Shown here piece by piece: positions 11,758-23,350 of a stretch of 64,000 nucleotides of DNA. The position numbers and the translations under genes are program-made. Origin of the DNA: Notospermus geniculatus (lineage: Eukaryota; Nemertea; Pilidiophora; Heteronemertea; Lineidae); the NCBI GenBank assembly GCA_002633025.1, contig NMRB01000379.1, positions 108,381 through 172,380 on the forward strand, written 5' to 3'. Numbering within the stretch: the stretch's first letter is position 1; every line of letters starts with the position of its first letter. Under the pieces are notes generated by a model. That model did no database searches. It was given only the letters and a program-made list of their open reading frames with translations, and was not told the origin of the DNA.

Positions 11758-12238
11758 CTGTGTTAAGATATAAGGCTGACCCTAACAATGACCTTTCCCA
11801 TCAGCCAATCATTCTACTCCTTAGTGAGTAACAGGTCTTCTGATTGGTTCCCACGATTAGGTACTCGCCAGTGGTGCTTGTATAACCTACATCGAAAACG
11901 CCCAAACTAAGACAAATCCGTGTGATAATTAATGGGACACTTCGTGGTATCAGGGAACTAAATTTCTCTGACATTCTTTCGGTAGTCAGTGCTCCAAGGT
12001 CAAGAATGCTGTGACCGCTTTCGTTCAGAACTGTCCATTGGAAACGTGATAAAGACATCGTAATAAGGCAGCGGTGATAAATCCCACTCTGTCATGGTAC
12101 GCGGTCGACTTAATCACGTATGAGTACAGGAAGCCACAATGATGGCCCACCAAATTGGGATTTATGGCTCATAAAGGAGTGAGCTAACCGTATTTTTCGT
12201 CGCATCGGTGTTTTTTTCCTTTCTTATTGGTTGATAAA
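11758..12238 (+). repeat. right copy of sequence repeated across the gap
   Basis: It matches 11154-11634 at an offset of 604 and, unlike the left copy, continues into unique sequence. The ~1% difference fits two haplotypes of one locus. Confidence 0.9.
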
Positions 12239-12683
12239 GGAATTTAATTGATGGAGCTAGATAAGGGAGCTTCTTTATGTCACAAATTATCATGAATACA
12301 AATCTGCACTTAACCCTTCCACTGCCAAAGGCAGGTTTGTCGAAAATGAACAAAAAATGTGAGCCGCTCTATCAAAAGTAGGCGTTTGTCGCAACCGAGG
12401 AAAGGGTTAATGGCTTACCTGAAATGTACATCTCTGCAGACTGATACAACAGTGATAATAGTTGAGTAAACTGATGACCAATGATGATCACTTGCGACAA
12501 GCACCTGCTTTTGCTGGAGCGAGTCACCAAAAAATCAAAAAGCTTGAAAGTCACCCAAACTCCGTCACATAGGTATTCCTTGACAGCTCCCAGTGAGTGT
12601 TTTCAAACGAATACATTTTTGACAAGGTTCCTGGAAGATTTCAGCATCCGAAGGTATATCAACTTCAGTTGAAGGTTGGTACT

Positions 12684-12759
12684 TGCAGTGAAATGGTTAA
12701 GGGCAGTATTTCTGGCAGCGAAATGGTACTGGCAGTGAAATGGTTAAGGGCAGTATTTC
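12684..12759 (+). repeat. short tandem duplication, ~52 bp period
   Basis: GCAGTGAAATGGTTAAGGGC followed by AGTATTTC occurs at about 12684 and again at about 12733, with a partial AGCGAAATGGTACTGGC between them. It is local and non-coding. Confidence 0.7.
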
Positions 12760-13204
12760 GAGAAGTGACCAGTGGGAGGATGGGAGGATTGAAGAAATAG
12801 TTACAATCTACAGTAGAGTGTAATTGGTAATACATGTACATTGTAATGCCATTACTTCAATTGCCCACACCCTGCTGATCACGACCATCACGGTTTGAGG
12901 GCAGAAATACGAAATAAACTCTCCTGATTGGGTCTCTTGGCCCCACGTGATTAGGTTTACCCTCGTTTCTCCAAATAGCCAACAGGAATGGGAACAACAT
13001 GACTTCATAAAAACCCAACTTAATAAATAGCAGTGATCTTAATCGAATATCGGCTGATGAAGCAGGAACGATGGCCCGGAGTAATGGGGATTTATGGAGC
13101 ATGAACCTAACCCAGGTCAATATAGGCCATGTAATGCCGTAGATTAATGTATTGACCCATAAATGTTGACACGGTTGTGTACGTGATTTGTTAAACAACC
13201 CTTA

Positions 13205-13334
13205 GGCTTCCCTTACATAGAAGTATACGGTATACGAAAGTGCCGGTTAACAATGGCTTCCCGAGGATTCATGACCATGAAGCCATTGTCAATCGGCCTT
13301 TTCGTATACCGTATACTTCCATGTAAAGGAAGCC
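13205..13334. mobile_element. Harbinger-type MITE with TTA target duplication (copy 1)
   Basis: TTA flanks a 130-base foldback on both sides (13202-13204 and 13335-13337). Termini are GGCTTCC and GGAAGCC, and arms include ACATAGAAGTATACGGTATA and TATACCGTATACTTCCATGT. The same family lies at 29041-29145. A 3-base TTA/TAA duplication is the signature of PIF/Harbinger insertion, and a Harbinger transposase fragment occurs at 31.3 kb. The loop, GGTTAACAATGGCTTC, is shared with the second copy. Confidence 0.85.
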
Positions 13335-13337
13335 TTA

Positions 13338-14646
13338 GGAAGACGAAAATTGCTCAGGAAGAGATGCAAGTTTTACTGAAAACCCGAACGTGATCAGCAG
13401 AATATAGTGAAAAGGAGTGTTACTGTCTGTGACATTTACCCGGGCACCAGTTCCTTCAATGTATTATCTTTATAAACACAAAAAAGTACCTACTCATAGA
13501 TTTTCGAATGCCTCTTTGTAATCTGCGCATACAAGAACGCCTTTGAAGGCAAATCATGACTAACCCTTTGAAAAAGAAGCCACTCTTCCTTCCAGCCAAC
13601 GGTTAATGTCACGGCACCACCATAGAAGCTTTGCCTTGTGTATAATTTGCCCCTGACACGTTAAACCACGGCTACTGTATCGTGCCAAACCATCAGTTAG
13701 TAAATTTCGACTTCCAACGAAACAACGATCTTGATTTCTCCGTCTTTTAATCTCACTTGCTTTGATTTTGGCTGCAACGGAAACAACTGCCTCCCACCAA
13801 CGCCTTGTAATCAATGCCATTCCTTGACATCGACGACAATTTCCCACGAGCGACACGAACTGCATGCTAGCAGCTCTGGTTCAATTTTCGCTGTTTCGAC
13901 TCCGACGCCTTTTCGCATCGCGACATAGCTACGAAGCCACGGGATACTTCAGAAAATAAATCCTACCCACATTAGATTATCCTAGCGATAAATCAAATTT
14001 TGGTACGACAGTTACACTGAAAATGCATTCAATTTAAAACTCTACTGAATTTAATGTCGCATCTGTTATTTTAACCACTGATCAAGGTTATGTGGTGAAC
14101 TTTTTCATCCACAGACTGACGTAATGATGATTGATATTTACATCCAGATGAGCAGGCGCGATCATTTTATGAAATCGTAGGAGTTCCGAATGGGCCGATT
14201 AGTCACAGTAAAAATATCGTTAAACCACCAATATTCCATTTAACCTCTTGGCGAAATGATGCAAGGAGCTTGATCATTTATTTCTTAAATTGATTACGAC
14301 TTTTAAGATCATTTTTCTTCGTATGGAGATGATGTTTTCGCAGCATGTTTCAACTTGAAGGTCGAAGCCTCGTAAGTTTTTTGGCATTCTGGACGACAGA
14401 CCATTATAACACCTATGAACCGGTCATTTCCCCTTTGAACATTCAGGTCATTGAAACGTTTCTCACCGAAGTTTTAGGAAGGAGGACACCCTGAGTAGGC
14501 GCAATGTTACAACGACATTAGGTTGGAGGTTGGGCGAAGCCTTGACTCTGCAACACCAGACTGACCATGATATACTCTGATACTTTCTCCAATGAACTTG
14601 TTTCTTGCAAGCATGATCAGATATCCTGCACTGCAGGGACCAAGGC
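13338..14646. other. non-coding stretch
   Basis: I see no repeat arms, RNA gene or recognisable coding sequence here. Confidence 0.4.
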
Positions 14647-14874
14647 TATAGACCTTTCCAACAAAGACAGTAACCTACTCGTTCTCCCACAGTGGTGGCC
14701 ATTCATTATCCAAGAATGATATAACATAGTTCTTTTACCTAAACTTTTGTGCCCATGCATGGCCCTCTTGACCAGGCCATCGCGCGTGGCATTGGCAATC
14801 GAACAGTATTAAGCTTCTGACGTCATATATGGTGAGAACTGTTAGACCGCCATCTTTGTTGGAAAGGTCTATAG
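14647..14874. mobile_element. foldback element, ~228 bp, short arms
   Basis: CTATAGACCTTTCCAACAAA on the left is mirrored by TTTGTTGGAAAGGTCTATAG on the right, a perfect 20-base pair. The interior is not palindromic, so this resembles a small non-autonomous DNA transposon with short terminal inverted repeats. Confidence 0.65.
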
Positions 14875-15263
14875 TCACAGGGGAAAACATTGATTAGAAC
14901 ATGATTTTCTATCGATATGAACCTTGTATTGCTGATTATGATTTGATAGAAATCTGAGAGGCAGATCGGCGGACCGTGTGATTGGTCGTGTGGTTTGAAT
15001 GTCAAATACAAGTATAACAGAGACATTCCAGGACTGAAATTTGCTTCAGCTGGTAGCACGTACGAAATCGCGGTGAGGTCATCCCGCGAGCCATGTCTGC
15101 CGGCTAAAACATGTGTGCTACATGCACGTCATCTCTGCGAGTTCTTTATCCAACACAGCTCAAAGATACATGTATGATTTCCAATCTCGCAGACATGAAT
15201 TTGTACATGTAATATGTATGCTGCCAGCATTAGGAGTTCATGTCATCTGACAGACATGAATTA

Positions 15264-15616
15264 GGTACCATCTCAAAAATACATTGAAGCCAAAGAAGTG
15301 TAATTTTTTACACTTCTGTCTTGACCCCCCCTCAGAAGTGAAATTTCGGCATCTAATTGGCCTCACTCATGGGTGGTATTACACAAGTCTTTTAAAGATG
15401 GTGAGTAAGAAGAAAGGGACTATTAATGTAGATTTTTTCTCATTATTTCTCTATTCTCTATTATTTCTCTATTTTCTCTAATTGTATTTTTTTAGAAATT
15501 CCATGAGGCCAATTTTTTTTCAAGAAGTGAAATGGTGACCATGAAGTTAGCCACCCCTCCCCCCTAGTGAAAAAGATTACACTTCTTTGGCTTCATGGTA
15601 TTTTTGAGACGGTCCC
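15264..15616. mobile_element. Harbinger-type MITE, 353 bp, TTA target duplication
   Basis: The left arm GGTACCATCTCAAAAATACA continues into GAAGCCAAAGAAGTGTAAT. The right arm is its reverse complement and ends GAGACGGTCCC. TTA flanks both ends (15261-15263, 15617-15619). The loop is poly-T rich with a CTCTATTATTTCTCTATT simple repeat. An open frame in the loop has no protein character. Confidence 0.8.
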
Positions 15617-16083
15617 TTACGTATCCTTTATCATTAATCCCTTATCCAGGGAGTTAACGAGCATCGAAGATACATGTAACCAAAGAACGTCACTCTAACA
15701 AGCGCCTATTTTTTTCAATCCTTTCGCATTGAATCCTTCAAACAGCCAGCAAGACAGACTGGAAAGAAATCCACCGCAATTACTTCAAGGACGTGCACGT
15801 GATTCAAACCTTCCTGACTCTAACCAGCGATTTCATGTAACGAAATTGGAAATATACTTTGTCGTAACGAATTTAAAAGAAAACGACGTGTTTTTCCAGC
15901 GCCGTCGTTTTGTAATGTAATAAGAGACAACGTACCTAACGAGGTATGTAAGAGATGCATTACTGTTGCTTCAATTTGATGGCTTACTTAATTCTAGTCT
16001 CGGCTCAATAGGTTCAAATTGTGCTTCGGATTGAGTTCATATGATTATCTGGTCTTGAAGGTCATACTTTAAAGTAGGTCAGT

Positions 16084-16155
16084 CAGCTAGCTTCAGGAAC
16101 AACTCATCAGCTAGCTTCAGGAACAACTCATCAGCTAGCTTCAGGAACAACTCAT
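16084..16155 (+). repeat. 24 bp tandem repeat, three perfect copies
   Basis: CAGCTAGCTTCAGGAACAAC plus TCAT is repeated exactly three times (16084, 16108, 16132). Perfect identity implies recent expansion. Confidence 0.95.
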
Positions 16156-16180
16156 CAAAAATCACATTTTTTTCTATAAA

Positions 16181-16265
16181 GCCTGCCGCACACTGGAGCT
16201 ATCTGCTGAGCAAAAAGTCATAATTCGATATACCGTTTACTCAGCAGATAGCTCGCGTGTGCGCG
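16181..16265. mobile_element. small foldback element, 85 bp
   Basis: GAGCTATCTGCTGAG and CTCAGCAGATAGCTC form the core arms, with weaker outer pairing of CGCACAC and GTGTGCG. It may be a MITE remnant or a stable hairpin. Confidence 0.55.
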
Positions 16266-17062
16266 TATTTTTCGGTGAGTTATTCTGCCTCGTTGAATGA
16301 TACCAAGTCTGTGTTATATTCCAAAACAAGCAGTAGGCCTAATCATCGCAGCTAACGCGTTTTGTATCGTCATCTCTATCAGTTTTGCCTATAACTAATC
16401 CTCGTCAAAGCATTCCCAGGCGTCATACCCTTCCTAACATATAATATCTAATCATTTCCACGACAACCCAGAACAGTGTTATACTATTAACAAAACAGCT
16501 TTTCCCCGTCCAGAGGGAAAACAACCTGAGCCCTGTCTTATATAGTTCTTGACAGCCCACGGGGCGGGGATCACCTTTCAAAGGATCCGTGCCAGGCCAG
16601 ACAACAGCGATGTAATGAGGGCTGCGTCAAGACGGGAAACGTTTCATTCTCAACCCTTCCTTGGATTGATCCTTTATCGAGTTTCCAGAGGATGACTCGG
16701 CAAACATTGGGATTGATTTTGCGGCTAATTTCGAGTAGTTATCACGAATGATGTGATCAGTGGGCCGCGCCGAGGGCATCCGGTGGCAGCATCGTTGGTA
16801 CATTGTATCCCTGACTGAGGTAGATGACCTGCGTCTCTTGAAAGTAGTCCTTGTCACTGAATGTCTTTTGAAATTCGTCTCTTCGAAAATCATTTGGTAG
16901 CCAAAAGGGTTTCAGAGAAGAAATGGCGCAGAGGTTGAATGTCGCACCGGTATCTTTTACTGACCTTCGGATATGAATTACTGGTCGTTCTAGATTCTCT
17001 TGAACGAGTCAGGCTCGTCTCGAGTCATTCCTCGGACCATACAGAAAGGTGATTCTGTTTAA
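16266..17062. other. non-coding stretch
   Basis: Nothing recognised. A minus-strand frame at 16627-16893 lacks a domain and has no conserved copy. Confidence 0.4.
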
Positions 17063-17207
17063 TAGGGAGGTTTGAGATCAGCAACTTATCACGGATCCTT
17101 GTATAGGTACGGATCGAAATGTACACAGAAATTGTCCTCGTTGTACAGACTTCTTTCCATATACGCGTAAGCATCCGTGATAAGTCGCTAATCTCAACCT
17201 CCCTATA
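17063..17207. mobile_element. foldback MITE, TAGGGAGG ends
   Basis: TAGGGAGGTTTGAGATCAGC continuing to ACTTATCACGGATCC is mirrored by GGATGC...ATCCGTGATAAGTCGC and AACCTCCCTA. Arms are about 45 bases over a loop of about 60 bases. TA-type flanks and the TAGGGAG start resemble the element at 1131. Confidence 0.75.
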
Positions 17208-17868
17208 ATATGCCAAGTTATCCTTCCACACTCTGTGTCTCAAGAGGGTTTTTCGTGAGTACCGGTGGTGCAGTATTTTTAGTTTATACCTCAAATCAAA
17301 GGTACATTGCAATTATTCTCTCCGTTTTACGACCTCACATTCCCGTTCCTTTAAGTACAAGCCGACGGTTTTTGGCATGTTCTTAGCGGTGATATCGCTA
17401 GAAAAGCGTTGTAATTTTATGAAGAGGATAGCATCCATCCATACCCACCGTTTGTCCCTAAAGACCACGGCAACAACGAAGAATTCCGATATTAATTACA
17501 TCAGCCGGTAAATGACGCAATTAAGGATCGGAACCCGTCTCACAGCAAGAAATTTTCCCATATTCTCATACGAGTACGTCATTAAGAGTGTAAACTTCCT
17601 TTGATAGGTCTGCTGATCTAGCGCCGATATCCAAATTTAGGTACCGACGTGATTCTCAAAGCTTTGTCTCTGTCTAATAAGTATACGAATCTTACGCTTG
17701 GCTTGCTCTTCTCCTTCTGTCAATGGTGGCAGGAATTGGAGAAAATTTACCTGAGCGAGGCGAATTTTATTCTCCTCATGAAATAAAAGCAAGGGTCGCG
17801 TTGGTTTGAATTACGTTGTAAGAGGTGATAATTAAAAAAGGATGTGTGATTGTTTTTTGCGACAGTTG

Positions 17869-17922
17869 TATTTCCACGCCATTTATCTCATTCTACAGAA
17901 TGAGATAAAAGACGTGGAAATA
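17869..17922. repeat. near-perfect hairpin, 26-base arms
   Basis: TATTTCCACG...ATCTCATTCT pairs with AGAATGAGAT...CGTGGAAATA across a 2-base centre, with about 24 of 26 positions matching. It could be a decayed MITE core or fold as RNA. No coding role is visible. Confidence 0.75.
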
Positions 17923-18109
17923 TTTTACGCGAAACCGAATTTTGTATCAAAGAATAGAGAAAATACAGAACGTCCGTCGTACAAAACGTGGGTTTCTTTA
18001 CGAAAGAAAATATTTTGTTGGTTCAAGTATATGAAAGACTTAGAGGGCGGTGCAGGGTGTCGGAACCTGTCTTCTTTGAATTGGGATTAGCCCCCACACA
18101 AGCCGACAA

Positions 18110-18530
18110 CAACATTCCGACATTAGCGAGGTTTTGCAAATCTGACGAAACACAAATACAAAATACGAAATTCAACTTCATTTCCAGGACCTAATGTATT
18201 TCTGGAGATGGTTGCTACCACAAATGTCCCTGCTGCCTATGCGTCTTTTAGCATATCATGTAAGACCGAGAGAGGTGCATCTTGAATTTTTAAATTTCCA
18301 CTTCGTATCTACGAAGTGGAAACGAAAGATGAATCTCAAAGTTTAATATACATGTACACCGTATTAACTCTATCGGTCTAACGTCATACGCCAAACGACG
18401 CTCTTGCAGCAGGCGATATTTGTGGTACCAACCATCTCCTGAAATACATTACGTCAGGGAAATGAAGTCCAATTTCGCATTTCGTACTTCGTGTTTCGTC
18501 AGATTTGCAAAACCTCACTATTACCGACAG
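18110..18530. mobile_element. foldback element, ~420 bp, ~115 bp arms
   Basis: The left arm (18120-18225) contains GAGGTTTTGCAAATCTGACG and the right arm its reverse complement CGTCAGATTTGCAAAACCTC. Inner arm ends CTGGAGATGGTTG and CAACCATCTCCTG also pair. The loop contains a further perfect hairpin TTTCCACTTCGTA/TACGAAGTGGAAA at 18295-18322. No transposase frame is present. Confidence 0.75.
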
Positions 18531-18534
18531 AACG

Positions 18535-19160
18535 AAGTCTATGGGCGGTTATTCCCGCAAATAATAGACGTTGCAAAACAGTCTGCATCAGTTCGAGCAA
18601 ATACAAAAGTGCAATACCTCCATCTAATCCACCCTTCTTCGACGATGCAAGCTTTGACAGCGAAGAGGATCAATTCGACAGTTACGATCCGTGCCCGATG
18701 TATCAAACAGGGCCGCGTGTCATATTGTTAAATAATTGATATGTTTTAGGGATCATCTTACCAAGATTCGCCGATAGCTTGGGATGATTTTATTGACTTA
18801 GGGCGATATACAAACCGTGTGTCACGCCGGGTGCCATATTTTATGGATGATCTATTGACGCCTTGCCCGGGATGGCTTCCTTATACGCAATTTAGCAATA
18901 TTCTTCATCGACTTACATCGTCATTGTTGCTATCGCTTCGTCAATCGGCCTCAGGGGACCTGTTGTACTTTCCGTAGTTGTGGATGAAATTTGCGTGAAG
19001 CTACAATGTACATGTACATGTATGCCTGGTGTACTGTACCCCGTTACACGGCCGGCCATAGAGGATTTCCTTTATGGCCTTGTGTTAGCGCTGTGCTGGC
19101 CTCCAAGGTGAAAGTTAAGCAAGTTGAATGTTCTCCATCTGTTAGTGTATTACTATGATA
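18535..19160. other. non-coding stretch with an acidic open frame
   Basis: A plus-strand frame ending at 18739 reads an acidic, Phe/Asp/Glu-rich tail (core FFDDASFDSEEDQFDSYD). It looks more protein-like than its surroundings but has no recognised domain, no duplicate in the window and no clear splice partners. It may be an isolated exon or chance. Confidence 0.25.
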
Positions 19161-19390
19161 TAGTTTTCGCAAAGCCCCCGAAACGCCAACGCGAACGTCT
19201 ATCCGTTTGTTCGGTGCTCTCTTCGTGGCAACGAACAATGGGTTTGGCGTTGGGTTGGCGTTTCGGGGGTTTGCGAAAACTCCCGAAACGCCAACGCGAA
19301 CGTCTATCCTTTTGTTCCGTACTCTCTTGTGGCATCGAACAATAGGTTTGGCGTTCGCGTTGGCGTTTCGGGGGCTTTGCGAAAACTCCC
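19161..19390. mobile_element. two palindromic monomers (TTTTCGCAAAGC family), second site
   Basis: TTTTCGCAAAGCCCCCGAAA begins the array, a GGGGGTTTGCGAAAAC junction lies near 19266-19280, and GGGGGCTTTGCGAAAAC closes it. The two monomers share one junction copy of the end sequence, unlike the 2.1 kb site where a ~18-base spacer separates them. Monomer loops share TTGTTC and GAACAAT. The monomers are more alike here, so this copy is younger. Confidence 0.75.
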
Positions 19391-21169
19391 TACTATATTG
19401 TCGGACCAATAAGCGGCGACTTGACAATAGCGGACACACAGAGAAAAGTGTCGATGAATATACTAGCGTTTCCAAACATAAGGGGGAAACACTGGCATAC
19501 AGAAACACTGGCAGATGTTACACTGCCTGCAGATCTGAAGTTCCCAGAACATTCCGAAGGTTTCATTTTCGATGCTTGGCGTGATTTCTGCCTCCTAGGC
19601 TATCGGTAATCTGTCTTCAGCTGAAAGAAAAAAATCAAAAATTGCGGTAGCACCAAAACATAATGCCGCGCGAAGGACTCAATAAAACAGGGGTAGCGGG
19701 GAGTAAATTAATCCATAGTACCCCAAATGTCACCAACAATTCCCGTACGACAAAATAGATAATAGCCTTCTTGGCCTATTGGCTAAGATTAAAGTGTAGT
19801 GTTGTACCATATGGAGTTATTTAAGGCTAGGGAACAAATGACGTCGATTAACACAAGCCATTTTGAGATTTTCAAGCAAAGTCTTTAATCAGTAACGTAG
19901 CTATAACTTTTGTTTTTAAATTGCAGGAGCCGTGGTTTTGACAGCCAATCAGATTAATGGTTAGAAAAGGAGATATTGAGGAAATGATGTACTAGACATC
20001 GTCAATAAAATCGGAATTTTATGAGGTAAGGCTCGCATGGTTTGATATTTTACGCATGCGCATGCGGTGATGAGGTGGTTGGGGTAACAAGCTTGTTATC
20101 CCAGTCGGGGCACGTGGAACGTGGTAAGAAATCAAACCAGGAGGCGAGAGCGAAGGCGCTGGCACCGAAGATAAGCGGGGAATTTTAGATTTAGTAAGAC
20201 GCAGTCACAGCTATTTCTAAATTCATCACCCTGCACCATTGCTTTTCCGAGTTAATAACCAAATAATAAAGTTGTCATTTCAAAGCGCAGGTGTCAATTT
20301 CCGTTCAAGTGTGCTCTCCAGAAGTTTATCCCAAGCCGTTTTTGAACAGACTGCCTTGGGGAAGTGTTCTTAACTGTCCAGCGCTGTGCTGATTTAAAGT
20401 GCCACTCTATGCGTGAGGTATGCCTGGGTATTCCTCTCCTGGCGGCGGAATTAGGAACCAAAGTGATGAGACTGGTTTTCTCCCCAACCCTAATGCACAC
20501 AGGGGCGCTTTAAGTACTTCTTGCTCAACTTGATGTAGTCATTACTCGCTAAGAGAAATATGGAGGTCGGCGGGGGTGGGGGTGGGGTGTAGATCTGGAC
20601 TTGGTCAGAGACCACATGGGAGCTGCTGCCTAGAGAGTGCTCACTCAACCTACGCCACAGGCAAAAACGGTGGTCGATTTCTCAGTGCTCGTACTAAACC
20701 CCATTACTCAACACTTCGAAAAACTTCTGAGGATTTGTAGCCAAAAAAATCACCACGCTTCCCCAGTCAAATCGCCTCGCAGTAACATTTCGTGAATTAA
20801 CGAGGAGATTAAGAAAAACATTTCATGTTCTGCGAATGAGCTGTCGGCGGGAATGATCCGGTTAATTTGCCCCGTGTCCGCCTAATCGACTGGCTTGGTA
20901 TCCATTCCTACGTCATTAACACTTCATTATCCTCATCAGCAGAAAACCGCGGTGGTGGAATCAATGGCCGCGTTAGTGTCAGATGGCTTTTGAGAAAAAC
21001 TACAGGCTGTTATCAGTGTAAAGACAGGGTTATCGGACAAGATTAGCCCGGGCATCAGGGGGTCGGCCTGGGCTGGATCTTGGTGAAAAGTGGTGTAATA
21101 AATTGTCGTTTTTTAGAGTTGAGCTTGGGAAGAAACTGGTGTTGATTAAGAAAACTGTCTCATAACACG
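19391..21169. other. non-coding stretch
   Basis: Nothing recognised beyond a G-rich tract (GGCGGGGGTGGGGGTGGGG) near 20570, a possible quadruplex-forming run. Confidence 0.4.
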
Positions 21170-21400
21170 CTCTGGGAAGCTTCCAGCGCTGAAATGAACA
21201 AGAAATCCCCGTTTATTTCAGTCGCATGGACGCCCTTGTCTGTTGATTAGATGTGTAATTAATGGTCATTTGGCTGAGTTAAGCTAAGAAAGAATCTGTT
21301 ATCAACAAAGTACACCAATCCGTCTCACTAGACCCTATTTGGGAAGCTTCGCAGCGCTGAAGTGAACAAGCAATACGTTTATTTCAATCCCATAAGCTAG
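21170..21400 (+). repeat. direct repeat pair, ~55 bp
   Basis: GGGAAGCTTCCAGCGCTGAA at about 21174 and GGGAAGCTTCGCAGCGCTGA at about 21341 are followed in both by TGAACAAG, CGTTTATTTCA and CCAT/GCAT. Two diverged direct copies lie 167 bases apart, the second abutting the foldback at 21394. Confidence 0.6.
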
Positions 21401-21856
21401 CAGCACACTGGCCGCCAAATCTGGCGTAGAGAAGCGTTCGACTGAACGCTTCTGGACGCCTCTCGACGCAGAGTTGGCTGCCAGTGGATCCTGGCCGGGT
21501 GAGAGCACACCTGCCCAGACTTGGCGTTCAGTAGCATCTTTTCGGGCCACTCGTTCTCCATTGAGGCTGCCATTTTGAAATCATGTGACATAAAGACGCA
21601 AGCTGATTGGCCAAAGCCTCACCGCCTACTCCAAGTCTGGCTGCCATCGGTAGCACACTTGGCTGCTTCCGGAGTTCAAAGGCGTTCACAGGCGTCCAAA
21701 ATCAAACATGTTAGTTTGGTACCTGGAGTTCAGTGGCGTCCGGCGGCGTCTCCAGATTCCATTCGTAGCACATTGGGGATTTTTCTGGCGTTCGGACATT
21801 GGCGTCGAAAAAACGCCTCTGGACGCCGAAGTTGGCGGTCACTGTGCTGGAAGCTT
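21394..21856. mobile_element. foldback DNA element, ~460 bp
   Basis: The left end AAGCTAGCAGCACACTGGCC and the reverse complement of the right end, AAGCTTCCAGCACAGTGACC, match over about 30 bases and continue with CGCCAA. The interior repeats GGCGTCC/GGACGCC words in both orientations (21450, 21690, 21740, 21790, 21823). Open frames on both strands are palindrome artefacts. Confidence 0.65.
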
Positions 21857-22240
21857 CTCAATGTTGACTGGCGCTTGGGGAGAAGAGATGGTCTTTTTTG
21901 AGTTCAGGTATTTTTGTGCCATCAACAATGTTTTACGAACCCTCACTGCACTCTGTAAAGTTGGACACGTATCGTGCGATACTGCTGCACTGACCACACC
22001 GCCCGATAACGGAGAGCCGTAATTCATTTACCGGCTTTAATCAGTGGCCATGTTTCTACCGATTTGTGGTGCTGGTCATTTGCAAATAAGGAATTGCCCA
22101 TTAGGTTGCAATAAGTCAATTGGGGGACGATCGTCCATTCAGGAGACTGCGCGCTCTAATGTTACGGGTATGAAAGGAATGGTCGACGGAGGAATGGTAG
22201 TCCAACTGTTGTAAGGTTGTATGCGATCTGTCATGGTCTC

Positions 22241-22395
22241 TATAGGCATACTTGTATATCATTTACTTCTGGGATCTACTAGAAAGTGCCTGAGGAAGAC
22301 CCCGATTGGGGTCGAAATCTTGCGAAATTCGGAGACGATTTTATGTTTACTATCATTTTGTGTGTGTCGTTCTTTGTGCTCCATGTTGGATATCA
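22241..22395 (+). mobile_element. dispersed repeat / possible retroelement 3' tail, copy 1
   Basis: CTACTAGAAAGTGCCTGAGG, then AAGACCCC, GGGGTCGAAA and CATTTTGTGTGTGTCGTTCT plus TTGTGCTCCATGTTGGATAT recur in reverse orientation at 53745-53895. The words CCTGA(G/A)GAAGACC and GTCGAAA resemble the 3' tails of several LINE or Penelope-like elements. The reverse transcriptase is absent, so the class is inference. Confidence 0.5.
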
Positions 22396-22399
22396 TACA

Positions 22400-23350
22400 T
22401 GTACGTACCCATGATGAATTACTGCACATAGACTCCAGGGCCGGGGGGGGGCTAAGATTCCTGTCTCAACCGTCTACTTCACTTTTAGATCCACGGGGTC
22501 TCGGTAGTTGTCCATGCCATCCCTCGTGACAATATCAAATAAATAATCGACAAATGAATAATGAACCATCAGAAAGGCTTGTTGTTGATGTATTTTCAGT
22601 TGGTGATCATTTTTCTCCCGTACTTTCTTTTCTGTGTGATCATCGACATGAGTGGGTTGACAGGCTGAGAAAAAAGTCATTCACCTAGACGATTGTTTTT
22701 CTCAAATAGACAAACTCTTGACTCTAATGGCTTTAATGTCGGTGATCTTAGATTTCATCAATTTCCATTTATTTCCGTATCAGTCATTTTACAATAAAAC
22801 ACAGAAGCCATAAAAAGCCTTTTAAAACTTCAACCGTCTGCGGAATAATTTTTTTACGGACACTAATAAAATTTGGTTCATCCGAGTTCAGTCATGATAT
22901 ATTGTAGTTTCGGTGTATGTCCGCATGGGCTCCATCTTAAGAATCGCAGGCCATTTTATACGGTCAGAAACAAGTGCGAGGAGTGGAGAGGTTGTGAAGA
23001 ACCTGGGTGCGAGGATGCATACGCTCGGCAGGCACTTGGCTACGACCCGAACATTCGTCCGTTCGTAACCAACTTCACCGATATTTGACGAAGTCCGCGG
23101 CCGGGTGGATCAGTGGGTCAGTGGAGAAGATGATCCGCTGTAAAGCCAGAAGTTAATGCGCATTCCTCCCCAAAGCAATAAACGTAACATTAATCATGTT
23201 GTGTGCAGTCAGGTTGACGTTGGATCAAACGTGAACAGACAACTTAATTATTGGAATTATTAATTAGGACAGAGGGAGAAGATAAATCAAATGCACGGGA
23301 TGTGGGGTGCGTGTTATTGAACTAAATGTACAGTGGGTGGTGCAGAGGTG
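22400..23350. other. non-coding stretch
   Basis: No supported gene. A poly-G run lies at about 22441. Confidence 0.35.

Noticed and set aside
11197-12058. Twice-occurring 85-codon minus frame that looks conserved
   Set aside because: It is the same locus assembled twice around the gap, and the few differences change amino acids, so it is not evidence of coding conservation.
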